DNA of 64,000 nucleotides, taken from assembly GCA_029262065.1 (NCBI GenBank), contig JAJDAC010000027.1, forward strand, positions 434,001 to 498,000. The letters are read 5' to 3'. The first letter of the stretch is position 1; each line of letters starts with the position of its first letter. Position numbers and translations under genes: made by a program. The stretch comes from Candidatus Krumholzibacteriota bacterium. Lineage in GTDB: Bacteria > Krumholzibacteriota > Krumholzibacteriia > JAJRXK01. The notes beneath the pieces were generated by a model. It was not told the origin of the DNA. It saw only the letters and a program-made list of their open reading frames with translations, and ran no database searches. Shown one piece after another: positions 34,144 through 41,980 of the stretch.

Positions 34144-35901
34144 ATGTTTCGCAGGATCGCGCTCGCGATTGTCATGATCGCCATGGTATGGGGGTGTGGC
34201 GAAGACGCTCCATCTCCGTTGGCGCCCAACACCAGCCCAACGGCTCCCACACCACCGGCCCTCGGGACCGGTGACGGCTCCGGCTTCGAACTTCGCGTCT
34301 ATCGCGAAGACGCAGCTGGGGCGGAGACCCTGGCCTGGAAAGGCAACGCACTGGGTCCGGCCCTGGACTCACCCGAAGCCACGGACACCCCCATTGTTGG
34401 TTTTGGACAGCCGTTCCGCATGGAGTGGACCGTTCAGCGTGATGGACCATTGGTTTTCGGCAACGCGTTCGTTGCGTCACAAGCGACGGCGCCCCTGGCG
34501 AGACCAGTTCTGACGAACGACCGGCCGCTGGGTGACACGGTCGATTTCTCCTTTGCCAACGAGCTTCCAGGGGCGTTGATCCCGTCGGCCGGTTGCGACG
34601 AGGGTCCCGACTGTCCGGGCGAGCACAGGTTGGACAGCGGTGAGTATCGATTCGACGTGTTGGGGACCGACGCGTTGGGCCAACTGCGATCGGTCGACGC
34701 GACCAACATTCCGTTCGCGGCCAACTTCGCGCCCGAGACATCGCTGGTCGTGAACCAGGAGTTTCCGTACTACGAAATTGACGACGGACAGGGTGGCACG
34801 ATTCGTCAGGTGTTTCAGCCCGGCGACACGATTCCCGACGGTGCTTTTGTCGTAGTGGGCATGGAGGGTTTCGACCGTAGGGAAGGTTCAGTTGCCGACC
34901 CCAACCAACTTTGCTGTGATCGAGTATTGGACGCACTCGCCGCCGAGGTGACCTATCAGGGTTTGCTGAAGATGGTAGCAACCGAGGGTGAACGGCCCAT
35001 CCACTATCAAACGTTGTACTCGGATCGGGATGAAGAGCCTACCTTGGGGTTTCTCGTAGGCCCCTTCGACTACACGGTGAATGCCCGCACTGTCGACGAG
35101 CTGGACAAGCGCGACCCCGACCCGGACACGCTGCAGTTCCGCGCGGGCTTCGACCCGTCGCTGGTACAGACCGTGCCTGCCTCGGGGGATAAGCTGATTC
35201 TGCGCGTGCCTTTGAATGGTGCTTGGCCAGAGAACGACGTGCCCTACGCGGTTTCGCCAGCCACGAAGTACTGGGACGGTCTGCAGTATTGGACCGACGA
35301 TGCGCCCGGTCGCGAACCCGTCAGCGGGTCCATCTACCGATGGACGTTGTCGCTCCAAGGCGCTCCTGACGCTCGGGAACCCGACACCGAGGTGAGAAGC
35401 TGGACGTACTCGATCTTTTCGGAAAGAGATCCCAACAACCTCTATGTCGACGGGCCCGCCGACTCGCCAGACCTCTCGTTCTATCAGAGCTCGAATGAAC
35501 CCAACATGCGCATTCTGGCCGGTGACGATGGCATTGAGTTGTTCGTGCCCACTGTATTGTGGTTCGCTCCCGATCTGTTCGACGATCCCTCGGCCAACGC
35601 ATTGTACCGTGAGTTGGGTCTCTACCTGGCGAACCAGATCGGAAACATGCAGTTGCGAGCCCGTGGTCGAACCACCACGTTCGGTGACGATTTCAAGTTG
35701 TACATACATGTTGTTTCTGAGCCAGGCGACCCATACATCAACATCGACACAACCCGACTGGGACGACAAACGCCGCTTGAGACGGTCGACTTTGAAATCG
35801 TCCTGGGTCTGGATCCCAACAATACGGGGGCCGTTACGCGATTCTGGCCCGACGAGTCGACATTTCCGCCCGGTCCGAAGCGACCAGGAGGTGCACGATG
35901 A
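34144..35901 (+). CDS. Large lipoprotein of unknown function
   Basis: 585 residues from ATG 34144, with AGGAGG upstream; the frame extends to 34024 without a signal. The lipobox is MVWGC (Cys18). A Pro/Thr-rich linker follows, then an extended beta-rich region with no motif I recognise (FELRVYREDAAG, FRMEWTVQRDGPLVF, SGEYRFDVLGTDALGQLRS, YWTDDAPGREPVSGSIYRWTLSLQG). The layout is like tandem Ig or fibronectin-type domains seen in secreted proteins of this group. The stop overlaps the next gene's start (ATGA at 35898-35901), so the two are translationally coupled and likely work together. Confidence 0.78.
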   Translation: MFRRIALAIVMIAMVWGCGEDAPSPLAPNTSPTAPTPPALGTGDGSGFELRVYREDAAGAETLAWKGNALGPALDSPEATDTPIVGFGQPFRMEWTVQRDGPLVFGNAFVASQATAPLARPVLTNDRPLGDTVDFSFANELPGALIPSAGCDEGPDCPGEHRLDSGEYRFDVLGTDALGQLRSVDATNIPFAANFAPETSLVVNQEFPYYEIDDGQGGTIRQVFQPGDTIPDGAFVVVGMEGFDRREGSVADPNQLCCDRVLDALAAEVTYQGLLKMVATEGERPIHYQTLYSDRDEEPTLGFLVGPFDYTVNARTVDELDKRDPDPDTLQFRAGFDPSLVQTVPASGDKLILRVPLNGAWPENDVPYAVSPATKYWDGLQYWTDDAPGREPVSGSIYRWTLSLQGAPDAREPDTEVRSWTYSIFSERDPNNLYVDGPADSPDLSFYQSSNEPNMRILAGDDGIELFVPTVLWFAPDLFDDPSANALYRELGLYLANQIGNMQLRARGRTTTFGDDFKLYIHVVSEPGDPYINIDTTRLGRQTPLETVDFEIVLGLDPNNTGAVTRFWPDESTFPPGPKRPGGAR

Positions 35902-36593
35902 AAACGCAACTTTGCATGTGGGGCCTGCTGGCAGTGGTCGCTCTCGCGCCTCCCGCATTCGGCACGGAAACGAACTATCTTCCGCTACAAAGTGGTTTGC
36001 GCTGGGAGTACGGCACTTTCATACGAGAAATCCAGGCGCAGGAAACCATCGGCGGCGAATTGGTCTTTGTCATGAGCAACGATCGCGACGGCGAAACGTG
36101 GGACACGTTCTGGACCTCCACGGAAACGGGCGTGTGGCTGCACGGATTTCGCAACCACTCCACCGAAGTAGCGCTGCGCTATGATCCACCCATCCTGTGG
36201 ATAGATTCGTCTGCAGGTACTCTGTCCACCTGGTCGAGCCAGACGACCGTCAGGTCGCTGACCGACGACGCAGCACAGGAAACGATCGAAGTATCACTGC
36301 AAGCTAGCGAGCCCACGGTTTCCAGTGTGCCGGCGGGAGAATTTACCGCCATCGTGATAACCGAATCCATTCAGGGTATCGACGCTAAATCATACTCGTC
36401 CCGCCATACGTTGGATGGCGAGCTGCTCACTACCAAGTCGGCCGAGATGGAACATAATCTGTGGTACGCGTCGGGCGTTGGATTGATACGCGAGTCGTTC
36501 TGTTGTCCGCTGGTTACCGATCAGCTCACGTTCTTTACGACGCCGGTGGTGGTGGAGACAGCGTCGTGGGGGAGTGTTCGGGGCCGCTTCTGA
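35898..36593 (+). CDS. Secreted protein of unknown function, coupled to the upstream lipoprotein
   Basis: 231 residues. A Sec signal ends near PPAFG|TETNY. The start NYLPLQSGLRWEYGTF is a pattern found at the beginning of many secreted beta-rich proteins of FCB and Gemmatimonadetes-like bacteria. The rest alternates short strands (GELVFVMSNDRDGETWDTFWTS, VPAGEFTAIVITESIQ) and ends with a pair of adjacent cysteines (SFCCPL). Its ATG lies in the ATGA overlap with the preceding gene, whose last codons carry AGGAGG. No enzyme motif is visible. Confidence 0.75.
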   Translation: MKTQLCMWGLLAVVALAPPAFGTETNYLPLQSGLRWEYGTFIREIQAQETIGGELVFVMSNDRDGETWDTFWTSTETGVWLHGFRNHSTEVALRYDPPILWIDSSAGTLSTWSSQTTVRSLTDDAAQETIEVSLQASEPTVSSVPAGEFTAIVITESIQGIDAKSYSSRHTLDGELLTTKSAEMEHNLWYASGVGLIRESFCCPLVTDQLTFFTTPVVVETASWGSVRGRF

Positions 36594-36628
36594 TATTCAC
36601 CCGGGTAACCAAGGGTTCAAACAAAAAA

Positions 36629-36656
36629 GCCGGGCACGACACACGGTCGGCCCGGC
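36629..36656 (-). terminator. Rho-independent terminator, stronger on minus strand
   Basis: A 7-bp stem (GCCGGGC/GCCCGGC) has AAAAAA on its left flank, giving TTTTTTGTTTG after the stem on the minus strand. It terminates the propeller gene that ends at 36679 and may also stop the plus-strand transcript. Confidence 0.75.
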
Positions 36657-36678
36657 TCTTGTATACCAGATGGTAGTG

Positions 36679-37917
36679 TTACCGCAACACAGTGATCTTC
36701 CGCTGATCCCGGAAGGTCTCGCCCTCCACCACCAGGAAGTAGGCACCGGCCGGAAGCGTTCGCGTGTCGACACCCAAGACCACGGGACTACCTGCGCTCA
36801 CTGCGCGCTCACCGAGCTTGGCCACTCGGCGTCCAGCCAGGTCGATCACCGACAACTGCACGTTCTGGCTACGCGTTACTTCCAGCATCACCTGGCCGCG
36901 TCGCTGCAGCGGGTTGGGGCTCACGCGCGACATTACATGCGTCGTGGGGCTTACGAAGGTATCGGTCGCAGTCCCCGCAATGCAGTCCGTCTCGTTTTCT
37001 TCGGTGTAGATGGCGGTGCCGTTTCCGCCCACGGCCAGGAAGCCCAGAACACCGATTCCCCATACGTCATAGAGATGCTCGGTGGTGCCAGTATTCAATA
37101 GGCACCAGGATAGGCCATGATCGCCGGAATACAGAGCGACACCATTGTCGCCCACCGCGATCATCCGCGAGACGCCGGCCGCACTGTACACCACGGCGTG
37201 AAGGTCGGCATTGGTTGGCGTGGGAATCGTGGTCCAGGTTTCGGCCGAGTCAATGCTGCGCAGAATCGTACCGTTCGCACCAACCGCGATTTTCGCGGCG
37301 CCAGCTTCGAGGAAGCCATTGAGATGTTCGGTGGTTCCGCTGGGCTTGGGAACCCAGGTCTCGCCGTCGGCGGCCTTCAACATGGTTCCGTTGTCACCAA
37401 CGGCGTAAACCAGCGCGCTCGCAAACCCAGCCCCATCGTTCAGAGAATTCGTCGTGCCGCTAGCGCTGGGCTCCCAATCCCCGCCGCCGGCGAAATTGTT
37501 CCCAAGCTGGATGCTGCCGTTGTCTCCCAAGGCCCACAAAAACCCTGAGCTGCGTGTGAAGACGCTCATCCGCGCGGTGCCGAAGCCCGTGTTGGTCCAG
37601 GTCTGCCCCTCGTCGTTCGAATACAGAACGGTACCGTTGGTGCCGCCTACGTAGTACTGAAGCTGGGTGGGCACAGACACCGAATTCAGGTCTTCGGTCG
37701 TGCCAGAAGGAAGGGACGTAAATGTCACGCCGTCCTGCGTGGCCACGATGGTGCCGCCATCACCCACGATCATGTATCCTGCCCCGATGTACCAGCCGAT
37801 GCCACGCAGGGTTGCCGACGTGCCCACCGGCAATTGGGTCCAGCTGGCGCGGCCAATCGAGGCCGATACCGTAAGTGTAACAAAGAAAACGAGTAACGAG
37901 AGTGTGCGATGGTGCAT
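36679..37917 (-). CDS. Secreted YCF48/BNR-type beta-propeller with C-terminal sorting domain
   Basis: 412 residues with a Sec signal (ASIGRA|SWTQL). Repeats of the form GDGGTIVATQDGVTF, GTNGTVLYSNDEGQTW, GANGTILRSIDSAETW and GDNGVALYSGDHGLSW are the BNR/Ycf48-like propeller blades. The end (SPNPLQRRGQVMLEV ... VIDLAGRRVAKLGE ... LPAGAYFLVVEG ... RKITVLR) is the FlgD-like C-terminal sorting domain, somewhat diverged from the copy at 2 kb. The product is an extracellular protein; Ycf48-like propellers are often binding or assembly factors. Confidence 0.86.
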   Translation of the reverse strand: MHHRTLSLLVFFVTLTVSASIGRASWTQLPVGTSATLRGIGWYIGAGYMIVGDGGTIVATQDGVTFTSLPSGTTEDLNSVSVPTQLQYYVGGTNGTVLYSNDEGQTWTNTGFGTARMSVFTRSSGFLWALGDNGSIQLGNNFAGGGDWEPSASGTTNSLNDGAGFASALVYAVGDNGTMLKAADGETWVPKPSGTTEHLNGFLEAGAAKIAVGANGTILRSIDSAETWTTIPTPTNADLHAVVYSAAGVSRMIAVGDNGVALYSGDHGLSWCLLNTGTTEHLYDVWGIGVLGFLAVGGNGTAIYTEENETDCIAGTATDTFVSPTTHVMSRVSPNPLQRRGQVMLEVTRSQNVQLSVIDLAGRRVAKLGERAVSAGSPVVLGVDTRTLPAGAYFLVVEGETFRDQRKITVLR

Positions 37918-38055
37918 GATCGTAGGGGCTCCAGCTCAAATAGGGTCGCAAGCGTGTACTCAATAATTGCAACGGATGGCGGACCCGAAACGAACACGGT
38001 CACGTCGTGCTAGAGTTGGTCCTTAGGATCCGGGTCCCTATCAAACTGGTTGGTC

Positions 38056-38370
38056 ATGATCAACGTTCTTGGAGTAGAAACCGATGCGCAGACGCGTTGC
38101 GCGCACTACCGCACCGCGCGTGACATCGTTGCGTTGAAGTTCGCGTGTTGTGGTGAGTGGTATCCGTGTCACTTGTGTCACAAAGCGGTAGCCAACCACC
38201 AGAGTGAAGCATGGGCCGCCGACAAACAGCAAACCCGCGCGGTGGTTTGCGGGGTCTGTTGGCGGGAGATGACGATTACGGAGTACGTGGGTTGCGGGTC
38301 AACCTGCCCGTACTGCCAAAGTGCGTTCAATCCCGGGTGCCAGGAGCATCACTCCATCTACTTCGGGTGA
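38056..38370 (+). CDS. CHY zinc-finger protein
   Basis: 104 residues from ATG 38056 (a TTG at 38050 is also possible). The arrangement is TRCAHYRTARDIVALKFACCGEWYPCHLCH, then CGVCWREM, CGSTCPYC and NPGCQEHHSIYF. This is the CHY zinc-finger pattern of a C-H-Y motif followed by several zinc-binding Cys/His pairs. Bacterial CHY proteins are small and cytosolic; eukaryotic relatives occur in RING ubiquitin ligases and in the Hot13 chaperone of the mitochondrial intermembrane space. The gene stands alone and is followed by a strong hairpin. Confidence 0.88.
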   Translation: MINVLGVETDAQTRCAHYRTARDIVALKFACCGEWYPCHLCHKAVANHQSEAWAADKQQTRAVVCGVCWREMTITEYVGCGSTCPYCQSAFNPGCQEHHSIYFG

Positions 38371-38381
38371 TTCGCCTCCGT

Positions 38382-38415
38382 GCCCGTCGCGGATGTCCCC
38401 ACACCCGCGACGGGC
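38382..38415 (+). terminator. Hairpin after CHY gene
   Basis: A perfect 11-bp stem (GCCCGTCGCGG/CCGCGACGGGC) with a 12-base loop lies 12 bases after the stop. It has no T-run. Confidence 0.6.
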
Positions 38416-38875
38416 GGCAATAGCGCACAGCCGCTCCCCAGAAGCCGGCGCTTCTCTTCCCCTCCCATGGAATGTTCAGTTGCGCTGCGCCCCTTGCGCA
38501 CACGCTTCCATATCACTTCAGTTGCCAGCGCTAAGGCTTGCCCAGTTTCTGCATCAATCGGACTGGCGAGCGGGGTCTCGTCTGGGGAGCAGTACGAGAT
38601 CCGGGGAATCGCTCGTCGATCCATCTACCAGCGCGCGCCTAACCGAACGGGGGGTTCGAAGTGTTCTCCCGACGACTTCACAGTCCAACGAAGAACCGCA
38701 TCCTTGCGAGAGTCTGAACGCGATTCGTACGAAAGACGTTCCAAGACCCCCCGCCCGATCAAGTGCGTAGACACGGCGTGGAGTCGAAACCCGTCGGCCG
38801 CGTCTTGCCAAGATGGGCGCCCTGGTTTCGATTCCGTACATCCGGAGGTCAGATTCGACAAGATTGGTTCAGTGC
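38416..38875 (+). other. 460-bp non-coding stretch, nothing recognised
   Basis: An open frame crosses this stretch and runs into the next gene, but the segment lacks a signal peptide, a plausible start and neighbour-like codon use. I found no tRNA, known riboswitch or repeat by eye. A small RNA or a decayed gene remains possible. The GTATCA element starts at its right end. Confidence 0.4.
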
Positions 38876-38909
38876 GTATCACCGAGCGACCTGGACGCCC
38901 ATATTCGCG
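38876..38909 (+). promoter_or_regulatory. GTATCA element upstream of KKC cassette 2
   Basis: CGTATCA (GTATCA at 38876-38881), 12 bases, then GACGCCCATATTCGCG. It matches the copy before sdpC at 15 of 16 positions in the second half. It is 119 bases before the start codon, close to the 112-base offset seen at cassette 1. Confidence 0.6.
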
Positions 38910-38994
38910 TTGGGCGACTGGGCGCGAAACTGAACTGAGTGCCCGGTCGCATTTTCACTCACTGATGCATTCCACTTTCATGGAGGAAGTTAGA

Positions 38995-39462
38995 ATGACT
39001 ACTCGCAAGATCCTCTCTCTCGCTCTCATCGCCTGTTCCTCGCTTACACTGCTTACGGCCGTTGGTTGCGAAAACTCTTCCAACATCGCTGGGCCCGAGT
39101 TGGGCCAGGAAAAACTACGTTCGGTGAAGCCCATTGGCGTCGAATCCGAGTATGACCTGCGCGTTGAAGAGATTCGCTCGCTGGCGGAAACCGGCGACGT
39201 GGAAGCTGCCGCCGAAGCAACCAACTCTCTGTTTGCCGATCTGAGCCGTGACGCCGAGTCCGGTGCAGTCGGCCAAGCCGAGGTCGAAGATGTCGCAACC
39301 GCTACGCAGAACGCGGTGCAGGACATCGATATCGACATCAGCTTTGGAACGAACAAGAAGTGCGATGCTCAGTTCAATTGCGTTGCCGACGAGCAGATGT
39401 GCCTGATCGTTATCTGGCGCGTCGACGAAGTTGGCGGCGGCAAGAACTGCTTCAACTTCTAG
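38995..39462 (+). CDS. KKC-family type A: small lipoprotein with C-terminal four-Cys module (cassette 2)
   Basis: 155 residues from ATG 38995 (GGAGG upstream; the longer frame to 38380 lacks a signal). The lipobox is TAVGC, Cys25. The middle helix (LRVEEIRSLAETGDVEAAAEATNSLFADL) and AVQDIDIDISFGTNKKC align without gaps to the 16,097 protein; even the total length is the same. The terminal module is KKCDAQFNC ... CLIVIW ... GGGKNCFNF with spacing C-x5-C-x6-C-x15-C. The two copies are clear paralogues from a cassette duplication. Function is unknown. Confidence 0.85.
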   Translation: MTTRKILSLALIACSSLTLLTAVGCENSSNIAGPELGQEKLRSVKPIGVESEYDLRVEEIRSLAETGDVEAAAEATNSLFADLSRDAESGAVGQAEVEDVATATQNAVQDIDIDISFGTNKKCDAQFNCVADEQMCLIVIWRVDEVGGGKNCFNF

Positions 39463-39499
39463 GAAGGCGCCGTGCCGGGAGGCATACCTCCGGCATTGC

Positions 39500-39533
39500 G
39501 ACGGTGGCCCGCCGGCTCGGGCGGGTCACCGTC
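39500..39533 (+). other. Intercistronic hairpin inside KKC cassette 2
   Basis: A 14-bp stem with one mismatch (GACGGTGGCCCGCC/GGCGGGTCACCGTC) and a 6-base loop lies between the type A and type B genes; no T-run follows. It may be a transcript-stability or attenuation element. Cassette 1 has only 37 bases between the genes and lacks it. Confidence 0.55.
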
Positions 39534-39580
39534 AACTGTAACAACAAACTCTTTTCCCAATTTCATGACAGGAGCTACCC

Positions 39581-40066
39581 ATGTTTCGCTCAATTCTCAT
39601 CGCACTAGTCGTTTTTTCGTTCGCCCTGGGCGTGGTGCCCAATGCTCACGCGGGACGCGCTCAGCTGGGCGGGCCCGTCGAGACCACCGACCAGGCGTAC
39701 GTGGATCTACGTACGACCATTCAGGGCGGGGATATTGATTCCCGCGCCAAGTCTGAGTTGTTGGCGCTGGCCGACAATGCCTACGCGTCGCGGTCCAGCT
39801 ACGAAGACTTCCTGGCCGCTACCAACAGCTTCGCGGCTACGTTGATCGAATCGGGAGCCGACGCTGCGTACACGGGCGCCGTACTGGACGGCTACTCCGA
39901 GGCCCTGCAGGCCGAAGAGATCGAGTACGACATCGTTCCGCATTTCTTCAAGAAGTGCGATGCGCAGTTCAATTGCGGCAAGCCGGGCAACATCTGCGTG
40001 ATCATCTCGTGGAGCGACCCCAACGGCAGCGGCGGATCCAACTGCATCTCGCCGACCATCAGATAG
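39581..40066 (+). CDS. KKC-family type B: small secreted protein with C-terminal four-Cys module (cassette 2)
   Basis: 161 residues. A cleavable Sec signal ends near PNAHA|GRAQL. A helical region follows (DSRAKSELLALADNAYASRSSYEDFLAATNSFAATLI), then KKCDAQFNC ... CVIISW ... GGSNCISPTIR with C-x5-C-x6-C-x15-C. The first Cys segment, KKCDAQFNC, is identical to that of its type A partner although the N-terminal halves differ. That suggests gene conversion or shared selection on the module. A DUF1573 protein gene follows after 87 bases. Confidence 0.85.
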   Translation: MFRSILIALVVFSFALGVVPNAHAGRAQLGGPVETTDQAYVDLRTTIQGGDIDSRAKSELLALADNAYASRSSYEDFLAATNSFAATLIESGADAAYTGAVLDGYSEALQAEEIEYDIVPHFFKKCDAQFNCGKPGNICVIISWSDPNGSGGSNCISPTIR

Positions 40067-40153
40067 CGACAACTGAACTGATCGGAGGTCCGCCGTCCCC
40101 CGCGGCGGGCCGCATTCCCCAACAACTCCCCAATTCGTAACGAGGAAAACACA

Positions 40154-41812
40154 ATGAAGCGCATATTCCTCTTCGCACTGATCGTCGTCGCCCTTCCCCA
40201 GGCGGCGATGGCTGAATGGAAGAACTGGATTGAAGAGAACGGCCTACGCTACGCGCGGCGAATCGATCTGGGTCAGGTGCAAACCGGCGGCCCCGTGGGC
40301 ACCGCGGCGTTCATAGAGAACATCAGCGACGCTCCGATCTACATTTCAGACCTGTCACCCACCTGTGGTTGCACCGTGTTGGAGTGGACGCCCCGTGATC
40401 TGGCGCCCGGCGAAAGCGTGGAACCGCAGATCGAACTGGAAGGCTACGATCACGGTGGCCACTTCCGTCACCTGGTGACCGTGCTGGGCCATGGCGATGC
40501 GCCACTGGGCAATTTGGTGGTTACCGCGGACGCTGTCGTGCCGGTGGAAGACGTGGCACGCTTGCGCATTCCTCTGTCGCGGGCCGACCTGGGTGCCTAC
40601 ACGCCGGGCGTAGCTGGCCAGGTGGATCTGCCGTTGCACAACGAAAGCGACGAGCCGGTATTGGTTGAGGTTTCAGCCTCGGGCGCGGTGGAGGTACCCG
40701 CGGGTATCGAAGTGAAGCTGAAGCCGCGCGAGCGACGGACCGTTCGCGTTCCGGTGACCGCGGGCGCAGACATCTGGGGCGCCAAGCTCCGGGTGCGCGC
40801 CGGCGAGGAGAGCCGCAGCATTCCAGTACTTGGATACGCGGTCACCGCATCCAACCCCAGTACAGTACGCGTGGGCCCGCTCGAGATAGAGGGTCTGCGT
40901 AGGGTTGGCGACAACGTCCTGGTCGACGTGGGCCAGTTGGCGTTGGGCGAGACGCGACTGCTGGAGCTGTTGCTTCGCAACGCCGGCAGTTCGGGCGTGC
41001 AGGTCGCGCGCCTGTTCACCAGCTCCGAAGACGACCTTCGGCTGGGGGGCAAGAACGCCTGGCTGGAACCGGGAGCCGAAACGAGAATCAGCGTGCAGGT
41101 GCGCGGTCGACAACGGCCGGGCAGCTTCCGGCGGTTCTTCCATGTGTTCCTGGGTGGTGCGGAGCCCAGCCAACACCGGATCGGCGTGGTCGGTCGTGTT
41201 CAATCGCCGCGCGAGATCGCGGTGTCGAATGAGATCGTGGCGTTCCAGGTACGTTGGGATGCCAATACGGTTTCATTGCTCGATCAGAGCGGCACCAGCA
41301 TCGGCAACGTTCCCACGCTCGATCACGCGGCGTACGCCTCGACCGCCGGCGAGATCACCGATGCGCTTTGTGCGAACTGTTCGTTCGGGCCTTCCCCGTT
41401 ACCCGCGGTTCGACGCAAGCTGACGCACGCTGGCCAATCCATAGATGTGATCTCGGTGCTTGGGGATGAACAGTTTGGTCCCAAGGGCCAGGACGTACAG
41501 AAGTGGTTGGACGATCCCAACAACACCATCATCACGCTGCTGCATCCGGAGGGCTTCGACGAGGACCATCCGCGCGCGCTGAACGTGGCCGTGTTCCACG
41601 ACGCCGAACCCCTGGTGGAGGAAGCCGCGCGTCGGACCCGCATGCCCGCCGTATTCGTGGTGGCCGGATCGACGTCGGCCGTGGCCAAGGTGGAGTCGGT
41701 ACGGGACGTGTTGGTGTTCACGCCTGGCCTTGAAGAACCCGGCACCCTGTGGGTGTTCGCCAAAGATAGCCAGATTCTGCACTGGGAGCTCCGCACGCGC
41801 GACGAGTCGTAG
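40154..41812 (+). CDS. Secreted DUF1573 protein with a C-terminal CxxC segment
   Basis: 552 residues with a Sec signal (PQAAMA|EWKNW). Residues ~30-125 are a DUF1573 domain: GTAAFIENISDAPIYISDLSPTCGCTVLEWTP, with the typical TCGC pair at Cys71 and Cys73 and APGES. Two further Ig/ASPM-like beta domains follow (~130-350). From ~360 the sequence changes, with LCANCSFGP (Cys406, Cys409) and a later alpha/beta region (VISVLGDEQFG, AVFVVAGSTS) that may be a degenerate redox fold. Its position after KKC cassette 2, which encodes Cys-rich exported proteins, is suggestive. Confidence 0.8.
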   Translation: MKRIFLFALIVVALPQAAMAEWKNWIEENGLRYARRIDLGQVQTGGPVGTAAFIENISDAPIYISDLSPTCGCTVLEWTPRDLAPGESVEPQIELEGYDHGGHFRHLVTVLGHGDAPLGNLVVTADAVVPVEDVARLRIPLSRADLGAYTPGVAGQVDLPLHNESDEPVLVEVSASGAVEVPAGIEVKLKPRERRTVRVPVTAGADIWGAKLRVRAGEESRSIPVLGYAVTASNPSTVRVGPLEIEGLRRVGDNVLVDVGQLALGETRLLELLLRNAGSSGVQVARLFTSSEDDLRLGGKNAWLEPGAETRISVQVRGRQRPGSFRRFFHVFLGGAEPSQHRIGVVGRVQSPREIAVSNEIVAFQVRWDANTVSLLDQSGTSIGNVPTLDHAAYASTAGEITDALCANCSFGPSPLPAVRRKLTHAGQSIDVISVLGDEQFGPKGQDVQKWLDDPNNTIITLLHPEGFDEDHPRALNVAVFHDAEPLVEEAARRTRMPAVFVVAGSTSAVAKVESVRDVLVFTPGLEEPGTLWVFAKDSQILHWELRTRDES

Positions 41813-41879
41813 ATGGTTGCGAGCGCTACGCTGCATGATCGGACCCGGAGGCTACGTCAACTAATCTCCACAGGAATCG

Positions 41880-41926
41880 GGCACGACCGGAGCTGCTACT
41901 CCGCAGGATTGCGGTCCGGGCGTGCC
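41880..41926 (+). terminator. Hairpin after DUF1573 gene
   Basis: Stem GGCACG-A-CCGGA paired with TCCGG-G-CGTGCC around a 23-base loop, 68 bases after the stop. There is no T-run; a moderate terminator candidate. Confidence 0.4.
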
Positions 41927-41980
41927 GCCTGACCGACATTGTCGGTATTCATATCTCATGATGACTACGATCGGATGCCC

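Noticed and set aside
37990-38060. CTATCA before the CHY gene as a tenth copy of the GTATCA element
   Set aside because: It lacks the initial G and the second half of the motif, and the gene is cytosolic.
38640-38690. GGGGGTTCGAAGTG resembling a tRNA T-loop
   Set aside because: No matching acceptor stem, anticodon arm or 3' end could be folded around it on either strand.
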